A stretch of DNA of 49,398 bases from an uncultured Lachnospiraceae bacterium (GTDB lineage: Bacteria > Bacillota > Clostridia > Lachnospirales > Lachnospiraceae): NCBI GenBank assembly GCA_905233695.1, contig CAJODN010000004.1, positions 1-49,398 of the forward strand, in the 5' to 3' direction. The notes beneath the pieces are model-generated. The model had not been told where the DNA came from, did no database searches, and saw only the letters and a program-made list of their open reading frames with translations. A program made the position numbers and the translations under genes. Shown piece after piece: positions 1-7,740 of this stretch. Position 1 is the first letter of the stretch, and every line of letters begins with the position of its first letter.

Positions 1-42
1 GAATTTTCAGTAAAGGAACATTTTATGAAGATCTACACTTAA

Positions 43-110
43 AGGTTTTGCACTTACAGCCTCCACGCTCATGACGAAATGTCGCTTAGGAGGCTGTAAG
101 CACAAAACCT
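43..110. repeat. Long imperfect hairpin, copy 1 of a two-copy family
   Basis: A 22-nt left arm (43-64) pairs with a right arm (89-110); the only interruption is a 2x2 A/C internal loop eight pairs from the base. The 24-nt loop (65-88) is nearly identical to that of the hairpin at 1324-1390. It lies upstream of the rplU promoter, so it belongs either to the 3' end of whatever precedes this window or acts as DNA. No T-tract follows it, so it is not a typical terminator. Confidence 0.8.
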
Positions 111-139
111 AATTAACAGTATGGACTCATATAAATCCC

Positions 140-168
140 TTGACAAATCCGGCAAATCAATGTATTAT
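140..168 (+). promoter_or_regulatory. Sigma-A promoter of the rplU operon
   Basis: A perfect -35 TTGACA (140-145), a 17-nt spacer and a -10 TATTAT (163-168) lie about 180 nt upstream of rplU. Transcription would start near 175, leaving a leader of about 170 nt. This is one of the best consensus promoters in the window, as expected for ribosomal protein genes. Confidence 0.8.
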
Positions 169-174
169 ATTACG

Positions 175-346
175 GTATGTGCCGCTCGGAACAGGTAATA
201 AAGAAATAATTTGTATTCACAATGAGTCTCGCCTCATTTTAGTTTTCCCTATGGGAAAAGAGGCTCGACGTGTAGTCAATCGTCTACGACGATTAACAAC
301 ATTATTCACCTCTACCGGCGAGTAATGATAAAAAGGAGGAAAGCTT
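175..346 (+). promoter_or_regulatory. Structured 5' leader of rplU (candidate L21 leader)
   Basis: The untranslated leader contains at least two strong hairpins: 226-269 (a GTC/GAC and GCCTC/GAGGC stem capped by TTTTCCC/GGGAAAA) and 278-294 (AATCGTC/GACGATT). A Shine-Dalgarno AAGGAGG follows at about 334-340. Firmicute rplU operons commonly carry an autoregulatory L21 leader, and the position fits. I infer the role from position and structure only; I could not compare it with a covariance model. Confidence 0.5.
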
Positions 347-655
347 ATGTACGCAATTATTGCAACAGGTGGTAAACAGTACAAAGTATCTGAAGGCGAT
401 ATCATTACAATTGAAAAGCTTGGCCAAGATGCCGGAGAAAAGGTAAAGTTCGACCAAGTATTAGCAATTGGTGGCGATTCATTAAAAGTAGGTACACCTA
501 CAGTTGATGGAGCTACAGTTGAAGCATCTGTACTTCGTGAAGGCAGAGCTAAGAAAGTTATCGTGTACAAGTATAAGCCCAAGAAGGGTTACCACAAGAA
601 GAATGGTCACAGACAGCCATTTACACAAGTAAAAATCGAGAAGATCAACGGTTAA
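347..655 (+). CDS. rplU: 50S ribosomal protein L21
   Basis: This 102-residue protein has the standard L21 length and sequence, starting [18 protein letters not shown] and ending in the basic [15 protein letters not shown] segment that contacts 23S rRNA. L21 binds domain I/II of 23S rRNA in the large subunit. The ATG is preceded by AAGGAGG at ideal spacing. It is the first gene of rplU-prp-rpmA, the arrangement usual in Firmicutes. Regulation is probably through the structured leader upstream. Confidence 0.97.
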   Translation: MYAIIATGGKQYKVSEGDIITIEKLGQDAGEKVKFDQVLAIGGDSLKVGTPTVDGATVEASVLREGRAKKVIVYKYKPKKGYHKKNGHRQPFTQVKIEKING

Positions 656-660
656 TACCA

Positions 661-984
661 ATGATTGATGTATCAATTACAAAAAATGGCGATGATTTCA
701 TTAGGGTAACAACTTCCGGTCACGCATTATTCGACGAAAGTGGTCGCGATGTTGTTTGTGCAGGCGTTTCGGTACTTGTTATTAATACAATTAATTCCAT
801 GGAGCGCTTAACTTCATCTAATCCTGAAGTTGACAGCAATCAAGAAGAAGGATTTATCGATTGTATTATCAATAAACCAAGCGAAGAGTGCAATTTACTT
901 ATGAAATCAATGATTCTTGGCTTAGAGGAAATACAGAAATCATACTCAGATGATTATCTACAGATTAATATTAAGGAGGTGTAG
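661..984 (+). CDS. prp: Ribosomal-processing cysteine protease Prp
   Basis: Prp (YsxB family) cleaves the N-terminal extension of L27 in Firmicutes. The 107-residue length is typical. The GHA motif near residue 20 supplies the catalytic His, and the cysteine in the DVVCAGVSVL segment is the nucleophile. The gene sits between rplU and rpmA, 5 nt after rplU, with no clear ribosome binding site of its own, so it is probably translated by coupling. Its substrate, an L27 with the expected cleavage motif, is encoded immediately downstream. Confidence 0.93.
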   Translation: MIDVSITKNGDDFIRVTTSGHALFDESGRDVVCAGVSVLVINTINSMERLTSSNPEVDSNQEEGFIDCIINKPSEECNLLMKSMILGLEEIQKSYSDDYLQINIKEV

Positions 985-987
985 GAA

Positions 988-1272
988 ATGTTAAATATGA
1001 ACCTTCAATTTTTCGCTCATAAAAAAGGAATGGGTTCCACAAAGAACGGTCGTGACTCAGAATCTAAGAGATTAGGAGCTAAGAGAGCTGACGGACAGTT
1101 CGTTAAGGCCGGTAATATCTTATATAGACAGCGTGGTACAAGAATTCATCCGGGTACTAACGTTGGAATCGGAAGAGATGATACACTTTTTGCTAAGGCT
1201 GACGGTGTGTTACATTTCGAGAGAAAGGGAAGAGACAAGAAAGTAGCGTCTGTATACCCTGTAAATGAGTAA
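988..1272 (+). CDS. rpmA: 50S ribosomal protein L27 (Prp-processed form)
   Basis: The 94-residue L27 stabilises tRNA at the peptidyl transferase centre through its N-terminal tail. Here the mature protein is preceded by MLNMNLQFF, matching the Firmicute pattern cut by Prp between FF and A, after which HKKGMGS would begin the functional tail. AAGGAGGTG sits at good spacing before the ATG, just after the prp stop. A hairpin terminator follows at 1281-1312. Confidence 0.97.
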   Translation: MLNMNLQFFAHKKGMGSTKNGRDSESKRLGAKRADGQFVKAGNILYRQRGTRIHPGTNVGIGRDDTLFAKADGVLHFERKGRDKKVASVYPVNE

Positions 1273-1280
1273 TAGTATTG

Positions 1281-1312
1281 AGCCCTTCTAATATATTAGA
1301 GGGGCTTATATT
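1281..1312 (+). terminator. Candidate terminator after rpmA
   Basis: A 13-bp stem (AGCCCTTCTAATA with TATTAGAGGGGCT, one G-T pair) begins 9 nt after the rpmA stop and is followed by TATATTATTT. The U-tract is interrupted, so termination may be partial. Confidence 0.65.
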
Positions 1313-1323
1313 ATTTACAAATC

Positions 1324-1390
1324 GGGTTTTGCGCTTATATACTCCACGCTCATACGAAAAGTCGCTTAGGAGTATATAAGCTCAAAACCT
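1324..1390. repeat. Long imperfect hairpin, copy 2 of a two-copy family
   Basis: Left arm 1324-1345 pairs with right arm 1369-1390 around a 23-nt loop. The loop differs from the copy at 43-110 by one deletion and one substitution. The stem differs at three base pairs, and all three changes are compensated on both arms. It lies between the rpmA terminator and obgE. Its function is unknown. Confidence 0.8.
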
Positions 1391-1431
1391 TTAGTTAGAA
1401 ATTAAAAAATAGCATTAGAAGGTTAGACAAA

Positions 1432-2715
1432 ATGTTCGCAGATAGAGCACGGATTATAATCAAATCAGGGCGTGGCGGGGATGGTCACGTAAGTTTCAGA
1501 CGGGAAAAGTATGTCCCCAACGGTGGTCCTGACGGCGGAGATGGTGGAAAAGGCGGAGATGTCATATTCGAAGTTGATTCAGGCGTAAATACGCTTGCTG
1601 ACTATCGTCACAGAAGGAAATTTGCCGCAACACCCGGTGAAGAAGGCGGTAAGAAGAACTGCCACGGTAAAAACGGTGAAGATATCGTCTTGAAAGTCCC
1701 CGAAGGCACTGTTATTCTTGATGCGGAGAATAAAAGAGTTATCTGTGATATGTCAGGCGATAATAAGAGAGTCACCGTACTGGAAGGTGGAAGAGGTGGT
1801 CTCGGTAACCAGCATTTTGCCACATCTAAGATGCAGGCGCCGAAATACGCAAAGCCCGGTGGTGACGCCATTGAGCTAGAAGTAATTCTTGAACTTAAGG
1901 TTATTGCCGATGTCGGTCTCGTTGGCTTTCCCAATGTTGGCAAATCAACGTTTTTATCACGTGTAACCAACGCTAATCCGAAGATTGCCAATTATCATTT
2001 CACAACATTACAGCCTAATTTGGGCGTTGTTGATCTTGACCATAGCAATTCCTTCGTAATTGCAGATATTCCGGGACTTATCGAGGGTGCTTCCGAGGGT
2101 GTTGGCCTTGGCTACGAATTTCTTCGTCATATTGAGAGAACCAAGGTAATTGTTCATATTATTGACGGTGCGTCCATGGAAGGTCGTGATCCTATAGAGG
2201 ATATTAAGGCCATTAATAAGGAGATGAGTCAATATGACGCTAATCTTCTTAAGAAACCACAGGTAATTGTCGCCAATAAGATGGACGTATGTCCTGACAC
2301 AGAAGAAGATATCCTATCTGACATTAGAGCAGGTATCGATATGGAAAATGTTGAAGTATACGGTATGTCTGCTGTATCCGGCAAAGGTGTTAATGAACTG
2401 TTGTGGCATATTAATGACTTGCTTAATAATTGCAATGATGAAATAATAACCTATGAGGCTGAATTCGACCCTATGGAACTTAGGAACGAAGAAGATTCCA
2501 TTACATATGAGATTGATAAGGACGGAGCCTTCGTAGTTGAAGGCGCTAAGATTGACAAAATGCTTTCTTATACCAATCTCGAGTCAGAAAAGGGCTTCCT
2601 TTTCTTCCAGAATTTCCTTAAGGAGAATAAAATCAATGAGAAGCTTGAGGAAATGGGGATAGAAGAGGGCGATACCGTGAAAATGTACGGTTTAACGTTT
2701 GAGTACTATAAATAA
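1432..2715 (+). CDS. obgE: GTPase Obg (CgtA), ribosome assembly
   Basis: This 427-residue Obg GTPase has the family's three domains: the glycine-rich Obg fold (about 1-158, with GGxGG repeats), a G domain with P-loop GFPNVGKSTF at about residue 164, DIPGLIEGASEG as switch II and NKMD as G4, and a C-terminal OCT domain (last 70 residues) found mainly in Gram-positives. Obg acts late in 50S assembly and links it to the stringent response. It follows rplU-prp-rpmA as in most bacteria and is separated from rpmA by a terminator and a hairpin repeat. AGAAGG precedes the ATG. Confidence 0.97.
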   Translation: MFADRARIIIKSGRGGDGHVSFRREKYVPNGGPDGGDGGKGGDVIFEVDSGVNTLADYRHRRKFAATPGEEGGKKNCHGKNGEDIVLKVPEGTVILDAENKRVICDMSGDNKRVTVLEGGRGGLGNQHFATSKMQAPKYAKPGGDAIELEVILELKVIADVGLVGFPNVGKSTFLSRVTNANPKIANYHFTTLQPNLGVVDLDHSNSFVIADIPGLIEGASEGVGLGYEFLRHIERTKVIVHIIDGASMEGRDPIEDIKAINKEMSQYDANLLKKPQVIVANKMDVCPDTEEDILSDIRAGIDMENVEVYGMSAVSGKGVNELLWHINDLLNNCNDEIITYEAEFDPMELRNEEDSITYEIDKDGAFVVEGAKIDKMLSYTNLESEKGFLFFQNFLKENKINEKLEEMGIEEGDTVKMYGLTFEYYK

Positions 2716-2729
2716 ATCGGAGATAATAT

Positions 2730-3020
2730 ATGCTTAACTCAAAACAAAGAAAATTCCTAACAGCTAAGGCTAATAGTGTAAAACCTATATATAATGTTGG
2801 CAAATCATCACTTACACCTGAAATTGTTAAGGGTATAGACGAAGCTTTAGAGGCTCGTGAGCTTATTAAAGTGTCTATTCTTAAAAATTGTATGGATGAT
2901 CCGAAAGAGATTGCCGAAATTATTTCAGAACGTACACACAGCGATGTTGTAAGGATCATTGGTAAGAAGATTATCTTGTATAGGGCTGCCAAGAAGCCTG
3001 TTATTGAGCTTCCGGATTAA
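2730..3020 (+). CDS. yhbY: YhbY/CRM-domain RNA-binding protein
   Basis: The 96-residue protein is a single CRM (CRS1-YhbY) domain. It shows the family opening LNSKQRKFLTAKAN, the GKSSLTPEIV loop and a C-terminal GKKIILYR strand. YhbY-type proteins associate with pre-50S particles. It lies 14 nt after obgE and just before nadD, the usual Firmicute order, and is presumably co-transcribed with both. Confidence 0.93.
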   Translation: MLNSKQRKFLTAKANSVKPIYNVGKSSLTPEIVKGIDEALEARELIKVSILKNCMDDPKEIAEIISERTHSDVVRIIGKKIILYRAAKKPVIELPD

Positions 3021-3049
3021 GATTGTTTGTATTATATTAAGGAGAATAC

Positions 3050-4237
3050 ATGGATTTTAATAAGAAAATCGGTATCTTGGGTGGTACGTTTAACCCCATA
3101 CATACAGGACATATCAATATGGCGTTGTCAGCGCTTAAGGAATGTGCTCTCGACGAAGTATGGTTTATGCCTAACGGTTGCCCGCCGCATAAGACTGTAA
3201 GCGACACTGTATCGTCAATATCCAGGTACAGAATGGTCGAAGAAGCTATTTCTGTTTATGATAATTTCAAAGTCATTGATATTGAACTTAACTCCACGGA
3301 ATATAACTATACTCATGAGACTTTAGAGAAGCTAAGCCGCAATTATCCTGATTACAAGTTCTTTTTTTTAATGGGAGAGGACTCACTTAGGACCTTCGAA
3401 TCATGGAAGAAACCTGGCCTTATATGTAAATACGCGTCTATAATTGTTGCCATAAGAAGCGATAGTCATGAGGACGCCGCACTTCTTGTTACAAAGTATT
3501 CTAAGAAATATAGCGGAGAATTTATACTTCTTAAATCAGAATTTATTGATGTATCATCTACGGAACTTAGAGATAAGTTTTATGATAATCCTGATGTAAA
3601 GCCCGAATATATAGATGATAATACTTTTGAATATGTGAATCGCCATATGGTATACGAAGGTGTTAACACAGCAGGATACACTGAAATTGGCGATATTAAG
3701 AGGGATTTAGTAGAGACATTAAAGCCTACAAGGTATGAGCATACAATCGGAGTTATGCATACGGCTATTAATCTTGGTATGAGATATGACGTATCCTTAA
3801 TACTATGTCAGTATGCGGGACTTCTTCATGATGTAGCTAAAAGCTTCGATAATGATGGTCTTATCGACTATTGTAAAGATAATAAGCTTGAGATATTAGA
3901 TTCGGAATATAAAGCACCACATATCTTGCACGGTAAGGTTGGAGCCGATATCGCGAGGAAAAAGTATAATATTACGGACGAACGTGTTCTGAATGCTATA
4001 ATAAACCATACAACAGGTCGTCCGGCTATGAGTTTACTTGAACAGATTGTATTTGTTGCCGATTATATTGAGCCCGGAAGGTGCAAGGCTAACAGACTTA
4101 ATGAAATTAGGGCGATGGCATATTACAATATTGATATTGCAACGGCTATGATTCTTAAGGATACTATCAATTATCTTAAGGATATCGATGCTTTTATTGA
4201 CGAAAGAACAATAGATACGTATGATTACTATAAATGA
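3050..4237 (+). CDS. nadD: Fusion: nicotinate-nucleotide adenylyltransferase + YqeK HD hydrolase
   Basis: Two enzymes are joined in 395 residues. Residues 1 to about 200 are NadD: the nucleotidyltransferase motif GGTFNPIHTGH at 11-21 and the VSSTELR signature near residue 170. NadD adenylates nicotinate mononucleotide for NAD synthesis. Residues from about 220 on are a YqeK-type HD domain: EHT, LLHDVAK, NHTTG and VADYIEPGR supply its metal ligands. YqeK family members hydrolyse Ap4A symmetrically. In Bacillus the two are separate adjacent genes. AAGGAG precedes the ATG and rsfS follows, as expected. Confidence 0.92.
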   Translation: MDFNKKIGILGGTFNPIHTGHINMALSALKECALDEVWFMPNGCPPHKTVSDTVSSISRYRMVEEAISVYDNFKVIDIELNSTEYNYTHETLEKLSRNYPDYKFFFLMGEDSLRTFESWKKPGLICKYASIIVAIRSDSHEDAALLVTKYSKKYSGEFILLKSEFIDVSSTELRDKFYDNPDVKPEYIDDNTFEYVNRHMVYEGVNTAGYTEIGDIKRDLVETLKPTRYEHTIGVMHTAINLGMRYDVSLILCQYAGLLHDVAKSFDNDGLIDYCKDNKLEILDSEYKAPHILHGKVGADIARKKYNITDERVLNAIINHTTGRPAMSLLEQIVFVADYIEPGRCKANRLNEIRAMAYYNIDIATAMILKDTINYLKDIDAFIDERTIDTYDYYK

Positions 4238-4302
4238 TTATTTGGCGGATTACGAGAGCTTTAAATAACTCCACGTCACTTAAATTGAAAGGATGATGAA
4301 TA

Positions 4303-4665
4303 ATGTCAAGAGAAATAGAAACTATAAGAGAGAATGTTAAGAAGATATACAAAGCCATTGACGACAAAAAAGCCATTGACATTACGATTATAGATATCGG
4401 TAATGTATCTATTGTTGCAGACTACTTTATTATTGCGTCTGCAAGTAATCCCAATCAATTAGAAGCCATAGAGGATGCCGCTGATAAGGTAATGGTTGAA
4501 CAAGGAATCGAGCCAAAGCAGATTGAAGGTGGCAAGAATTCTCCTTGGATTCTAATGGATTACGGCGATATAATCGTTCATCTCTTCACGGAAGAAGGAC
4601 GAGACTTCTATGATCTTGAACGCATATGGAGAGATGGAGAGGTTGTGGGGCTTAACGACTTATAG
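4303..4665 (+). CDS. rsfS: Ribosomal silencing factor RsfS
   Basis: The 120-residue protein has the DUF143/RsfS signature: IVADYFIIASASN, WILMDYGDIIVHLFTEEGRDFYDLE and a terminal W. RsfS binds L14 and blocks subunit joining during starvation. It follows nadD-yqeK as in Bacillus. Its 3' end overlaps the stop of the opposing LysM gene by 14 bp. Confidence 0.95.
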   Translation: MSREIETIRENVKKIYKAIDDKKAIDITIIDIGNVSIVADYFIIASASNPNQLEAIEDAADKVMVEQGIEPKQIEGGKNSPWILMDYGDIIVHLFTEEGRDFYDLERIWRDGEVVGLNDL

Positions 4666-5002
4666 TCGTGGGTATTACCAGATACTCTCCGGCGTGTATC
4701 ACATCGCTTGTTAAATGATTAAGCGAACGAATCTCACTTAAATATTCCTTGAAACTTCCGTATTCGGGGCTATAATTATCATTAGCTATATCCCATAATG
4801 TATCACCATCATTAATATAGTGATTAGTATAGACTGTCTCTGTATCATAAGTATTATGAGCAGAAGTAGTCACGTTAAAAACTAAGATTAGTGATAAAAT
4901 AGCTGTTAGTACGCATGCAATAATTGCAACCCTTTTCTGAAATTCCGTTAAGTTAATTCTTTTTTCCTTCACATATACTGCTTTGGCACGTCTTGTTCTC
5001 AT
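4652..5002 (-). CDS. yneA: LysM-domain membrane protein, YneA-like SOS division inhibitor
   Basis: A short basic N-terminus is followed by one membrane segment (VAIIACVLTAILSLILVF) and a single extracellular LysM domain (YTNHYINDGDTLWDIANDNY to AGEYLVIPT). This matches YneA, which in Bacillus is divergent from lexA and halts division after DNA damage. An upstream in-frame TTG at 5053 would add 17 residues. I chose the ATG at 5002 because GAGG lies 9 nt before it and the upstream sequence holds a LexA box at the predicted transcription start. Its promoter is TTGACA-N17-TATGAT (5099-5071). The function is inferred from architecture and position. Confidence 0.8.
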   Translation of the reverse strand: MRTRRAKAVYVKEKRINLTEFQKRVAIIACVLTAILSLILVFNVTTSAHNTYDTETVYTNHYINDGDTLWDIANDNYSPEYGSFKEYLSEIRSLNHLTSDVIHAGEYLVIPTTISR

Positions 5003-5050
5003 ACTCCTTGTCCTCTTTCCATAAAATTCACGCTTACGAAAACACGTTCG

Positions 5051-5149
5051 CAAACGTCTGTTCTGAATGCATCATATCATGTGAACGAATGTTTGTCAAC
5101 ACTTTTTTCGAACAAATTTTCGCAAACAAATTTTCCGAACATATATTTG
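5051..5149. promoter_or_regulatory. Divergent SOS control region with four LexA-box candidates
   Basis: Four 14-bp sites resemble CGAACRNRYGTTYG, each with one mismatch: 5051-5064 (minus strand AGAACAGACGTTTG), 5082-5095 (TGAACGAATGTTTG), 5109-5122 (CGAACAAATTTTCG) and 5136-5149 (CGAACATATATTTG). Site 5082-5095 fills the spacer and -35 of the LysM-gene promoter, and 5051-5064 covers its predicted start. Site 5136-5149 overlaps the lexA -35 (TTGCAA at 5147-5152, N17, TAGAAT at 5170-5175). Confidence 0.85.
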
Positions 5150-5205
5150 CAATATAAATTTATTTGTGTTAGAATGGTCGTAGTTCAAATAAGGAGGAAA
5201 TTATT

Positions 5206-5820
5206 ATGGCATATGGTAAGATAACTGAGAAGCAGCAAGAAATACTTGATTATCTTAAGAATACGATCCTTTCTACCGGTTACCCGCCAACCGTAAGAGA
5301 GATATGTGAAGCGGTCAATCTTAAGTCGACTTCATCTGTATTTCAACATTTAGAGAAATTAGAGAAGAACGGTTATATAAGAAGAGACGAAAGCAAGCCT
5401 CGTGCAATTGAGATTGTTGATGATAACTATAATATGTTAAGACGCGAGACGGTTTCTGTCCCTATGGTTGGTCAAGTCGCTGCGGGGCAACCGCTTTTGG
5501 CAGTCCAGAATATCGAGAGCTATTTTCCGATTCCTGCCGAATATATGCCTAATGCACAGTCCTTTATGCTTAGGGTTAAGGGCGATAGCATGATTAATAT
5601 AGGAATATTCGACGGCGATACTATAATCGTTCAGCAACAGAATACTGCCAAGAACGGAGATGTTATAGTGGCTCTTGTGGATGATTCCGCAACAGTTAAG
5701 ACATTTTATAAGGAAAAGGACCATATTAGGCTTCAACCCGAGAATGACGACATGGATCCGATTATCGTCGATGATTGCCTTATTCTCGGTAAAGTTTTCG
5801 GTGTTATGAGGTTTTTCTGA
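5206..5820 (+). CDS. lexA: LexA repressor
   Basis: This 204-residue repressor has an N-terminal winged helix-turn-helix (about 1-65, with PPTVREICEAVNLKSTSSV) and a C-terminal S24 autoprotease domain. The RecA-stimulated cleavage site is Ala93-Gly94 (QVAAGQPL), the nucleophile is Ser128 (KGDSMI) and the general base is Lys165 (ATVKTF). Every element of a functional LexA is present. A strong AAGGAGG precedes the ATG. The promoter region carries LexA-box candidates, so the gene is likely autoregulated and shares operators with the divergent LysM gene. Confidence 0.97.
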   Translation: MAYGKITEKQQEILDYLKNTILSTGYPPTVREICEAVNLKSTSSVFQHLEKLEKNGYIRRDESKPRAIEIVDDNYNMLRRETVSVPMVGQVAAGQPLLAVQNIESYFPIPAEYMPNAQSFMLRVKGDSMINIGIFDGDTIIVQQQNTAKNGDVIVALVDDSATVKTFYKEKDHIRLQPENDDMDPIIVDDCLILGKVFGVMRFF

Positions 5821-5887
5821 TATTGAAAAAATATGCCTAAATATTTATAATTCTATTAGTGTGTAAATGCTTTGATTTGGTGGGGAA

Positions 5888-6607
5888 ATGTTACGATTTA
5901 TATATGTCATATTAAAGAATTTGTTTAGAGCACCGTATCTTATATATCGTCTCAAGAAAATGGCTAAGAATCCCGAGAATTACTCGCTTAAGATGCGTTA
6001 TCTCATGGTTAGAAAGACCTTTAGATATGTAAAGAATTCCGGACATATTAAGACTGAGTATTACGGAGTCGATAATTTGCCGAAAGAAGGCGGATATATG
6101 ATGTTTCCCAATCACCAAGGGAAATATGATGTCCTTGCCATTGTGTCGGGGCACGACGAACCTTGTTCATTCGTAATGGATAAGAAGAAATCGTATATGT
6201 TCTTGGTTAATGAGATAGTGGATCTTCTTGACGCTAAGAGAATGGAGATCGATAATGTAAGACAAGCTCTTACAGTTATAAATGAACTTATTGAAGATGT
6301 TAAAGAAGGAAAGAAATATATTATCTTCCCGGAAGGCGGATATACCATCAATCACAATACATTACAGGAATTCAAGCCGGGAAGCTTCAAAAGCGCCACA
6401 AAGGCCAAGGTTCCGGTCGTTCCTGTATGTCTAATAGATACATATAAGCCCTTTAATTCCCTATCTATCGGGCCTGTGACTAATAAGGTTATTTTCCTAA
6501 AGCCAATAATGCCGGAGGAATATGCCGATATGAATACGCAGCAACTTGCTGAAGAAGTTAAGACGCGTATTATAGATACAATGTGGGAGTATGGGGTGGA
6601 TCAGTAA
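5888..6607 (+). CDS. plsC: 1-acyl-sn-glycerol-3-phosphate acyltransferase (PlsC family)
   Basis: The 239-residue membrane-associated acyltransferase has the diagnostic H-x4-D motif (NHQGKYD, around residue 78), the glycerol-phosphate binding FPEGG motif near residue 146, and an N-terminal hydrophobic helix. PlsC acylates lysophosphatidate to phosphatidate in phospholipid synthesis. Related lysophospholipid acyltransferases share these motifs, so exact substrate is inferred. GGTGGGG precedes the ATG. It ends with a 7-bp tail-to-tail overlap with the recombinase gene, where all plus-strand genes in this window stop. Confidence 0.85.
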   Translation: MLRFIYVILKNLFRAPYLIYRLKKMAKNPENYSLKMRYLMVRKTFRYVKNSGHIKTEYYGVDNLPKEGGYMMFPNHQGKYDVLAIVSGHDEPCSFVMDKKKSYMFLVNEIVDLLDAKRMEIDNVRQALTVINELIEDVKEGKKYIIFPEGGYTINHNTLQEFKPGSFKSATKAKVPVVPVCLIDTYKPFNSLSIGPVTNKVIFLKPIMPEEYADMNTQQLAEEVKTRIIDTMWEYGVDQ

Positions 6608-7665
6608 TCCTTACGACTAAAGTCTACCGCATTGGCCGCCTGACGCTTATGTTCGTCTTCAATAGCGGCATAGTAGTCAATAGTTGTATTAACATTTTCA
6701 TGACCGAGAACGTCCGCTACAAGCCTTATATCGCCTGTTTCACGGTATAGGGCAGTACCATAGGTACTTCTAAGCTTGTGTGGCGTTATTTTTTTATTGG
6801 GAACGGCTACTTTAGCATACTTTTTAACAAGATTCTCTATCGAATTTACGCTGATTCTTTTACCTTGAAGTGAATAAAATAACGCTTTTTCGTGGTTTTC
6901 AGCGGGCGTAATAAGCTTTCTTTCGGTCTCAATATAATCTTCCAAGACGTTATGAACATCATCACCGAAGTAGATTATATCTTGACCACCACCTTTTCTT
7001 ACTATTGTTAAAGAATTAACAATCAGATCCACATCATTAAGGTCAAGTCCGTTACATTCACTTACACGAATACCCGTGTTAAGCATAAGCACAAGTATGG
7101 CCAGATCACGTTTTTTCGTCTTTTTTATATATTTTAGCTGTCGTTCTGACATATTAGAATTACCAAATTCAACAGCGTTTATAATGGATTGAACCTCGTA
7201 ATTATTCATACGAACGATGTTTTTATCCTTTTTTAGGTGCGGAAGCGGCACAAGAAGCATTGGATTATCCTTAATATTCTTATGCATATAATGATATTCG
7301 TACATGCCGCGGAGGCTACTCATTTTACGGGCAATGGCTTTTTTGCCGTTTTCATGAAGCTCACCCTCAACATTAAGCTCAAGATAACGCTGATATTCGA
7401 TAATATCTTCAGCAGTTATTGATTCAAGCAACTTAAAATCGAAGTCAGTAATAGGTACGCCTTTAAGAGTAGGATTATTTGCTGACATAAACCTAAAGAA
7501 TGTTAATAAATCATAACAATAACTTATTAAAGTGCTTTTTTGGGACGATATTTCCTTGCTATGGATATAATCCTTGGCGAATCCCGGCAGTTCACTTATT
7601 AAAGAGCGTAATTTGATTTTCTTGTTTTTGTTTTTATTCTTATAGAATTCTGAATCTTTACCCAT
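6601..7665 (-). CDS. xerS: XerS-type tyrosine recombinase
   Basis: The 354-residue integrase-family recombinase has an N-terminal SAM-like core-binding domain (about 20-135) and a catalytic domain with Arg200 (TGIRVSE), Lys224 (RKGGG), His296 and Arg299 (ITPHKLRS), His322 (LGHENV) and Tyr331. Length and the KKRDLAIL, VRKGGG and TPHKLR blocks resemble streptococcal XerS more than the roughly 300-residue XerC/XerD. XerS resolves chromosome dimers alone at a dif site next to its own gene. A perfect palindrome lies 75 bp upstream of this gene. GAGG lies 5 nt before the ATG. No mobile-element genes are adjacent, arguing for a housekeeping role; an orphan integrase cannot be excluded. Confidence 0.8.
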   Translation of the reverse strand: MGKDSEFYKNKNKNKKIKLRSLISELPGFAKDYIHSKEISSQKSTLISYCYDLLTFFRFMSANNPTLKGVPITDFDFKLLESITAEDIIEYQRYLELNVEGELHENGKKAIARKMSSLRGMYEYHYMHKNIKDNPMLLVPLPHLKKDKNIVRMNNYEVQSIINAVEFGNSNMSERQLKYIKKTKKRDLAILVLMLNTGIRVSECNGLDLNDVDLIVNSLTIVRKGGGQDIIYFGDDVHNVLEDYIETERKLITPAENHEKALFYSLQGKRISVNSIENLVKKYAKVAVPNKKITPHKLRSTYGTALYRETGDIRLVADVLGHENVNTTIDYYAAIEDEHKRQAANAVDFSRKDY

Positions 7666-7729
7666 AAATACCTCGGTAATCTAATTAGAATAATCATGTA
7701 AATATACCACGGGGAATATAATACTATAT

Positions 7730-7735
7730 ATTATA
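7730..7735 (-). promoter_or_regulatory. Candidate -10 element of the recombinase gene
   Basis: A consensus TATAAT on the minus strand lies 65 nt upstream of the recombinase ATG. No good -35 sits at the right distance; that space is occupied by the palindrome at 7741-7776, so any promoter here would overlap it. Confidence 0.45.
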
Positions 7736-7740
7736 CGCAC

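Noticed and set aside
140-325. 61-codon plus-strand ORF upstream of rplU
   Set aside because: It begins inside the -35 of the rplU promoter, has no ribosome binding site, and runs through the structured leader hairpins.
1608-1991. Long minus-strand ORF opposite obgE
   Set aside because: A shadow of the Gly/Pro-rich Obg coding sequence; the plus-strand protein is unmistakable.
4240-4300. Additional member of the long-hairpin family before rsfS
   Set aside because: It contains CTCCACG, as in the loop-proximal part of the repeats, but no matching arms, so no hairpin can form.
6601-7665. Integrase of a mobile element
   Set aside because: No excisionase, phage, conjugation or transposase genes, no flanking tRNA and no composition change; neighbours are housekeeping genes.
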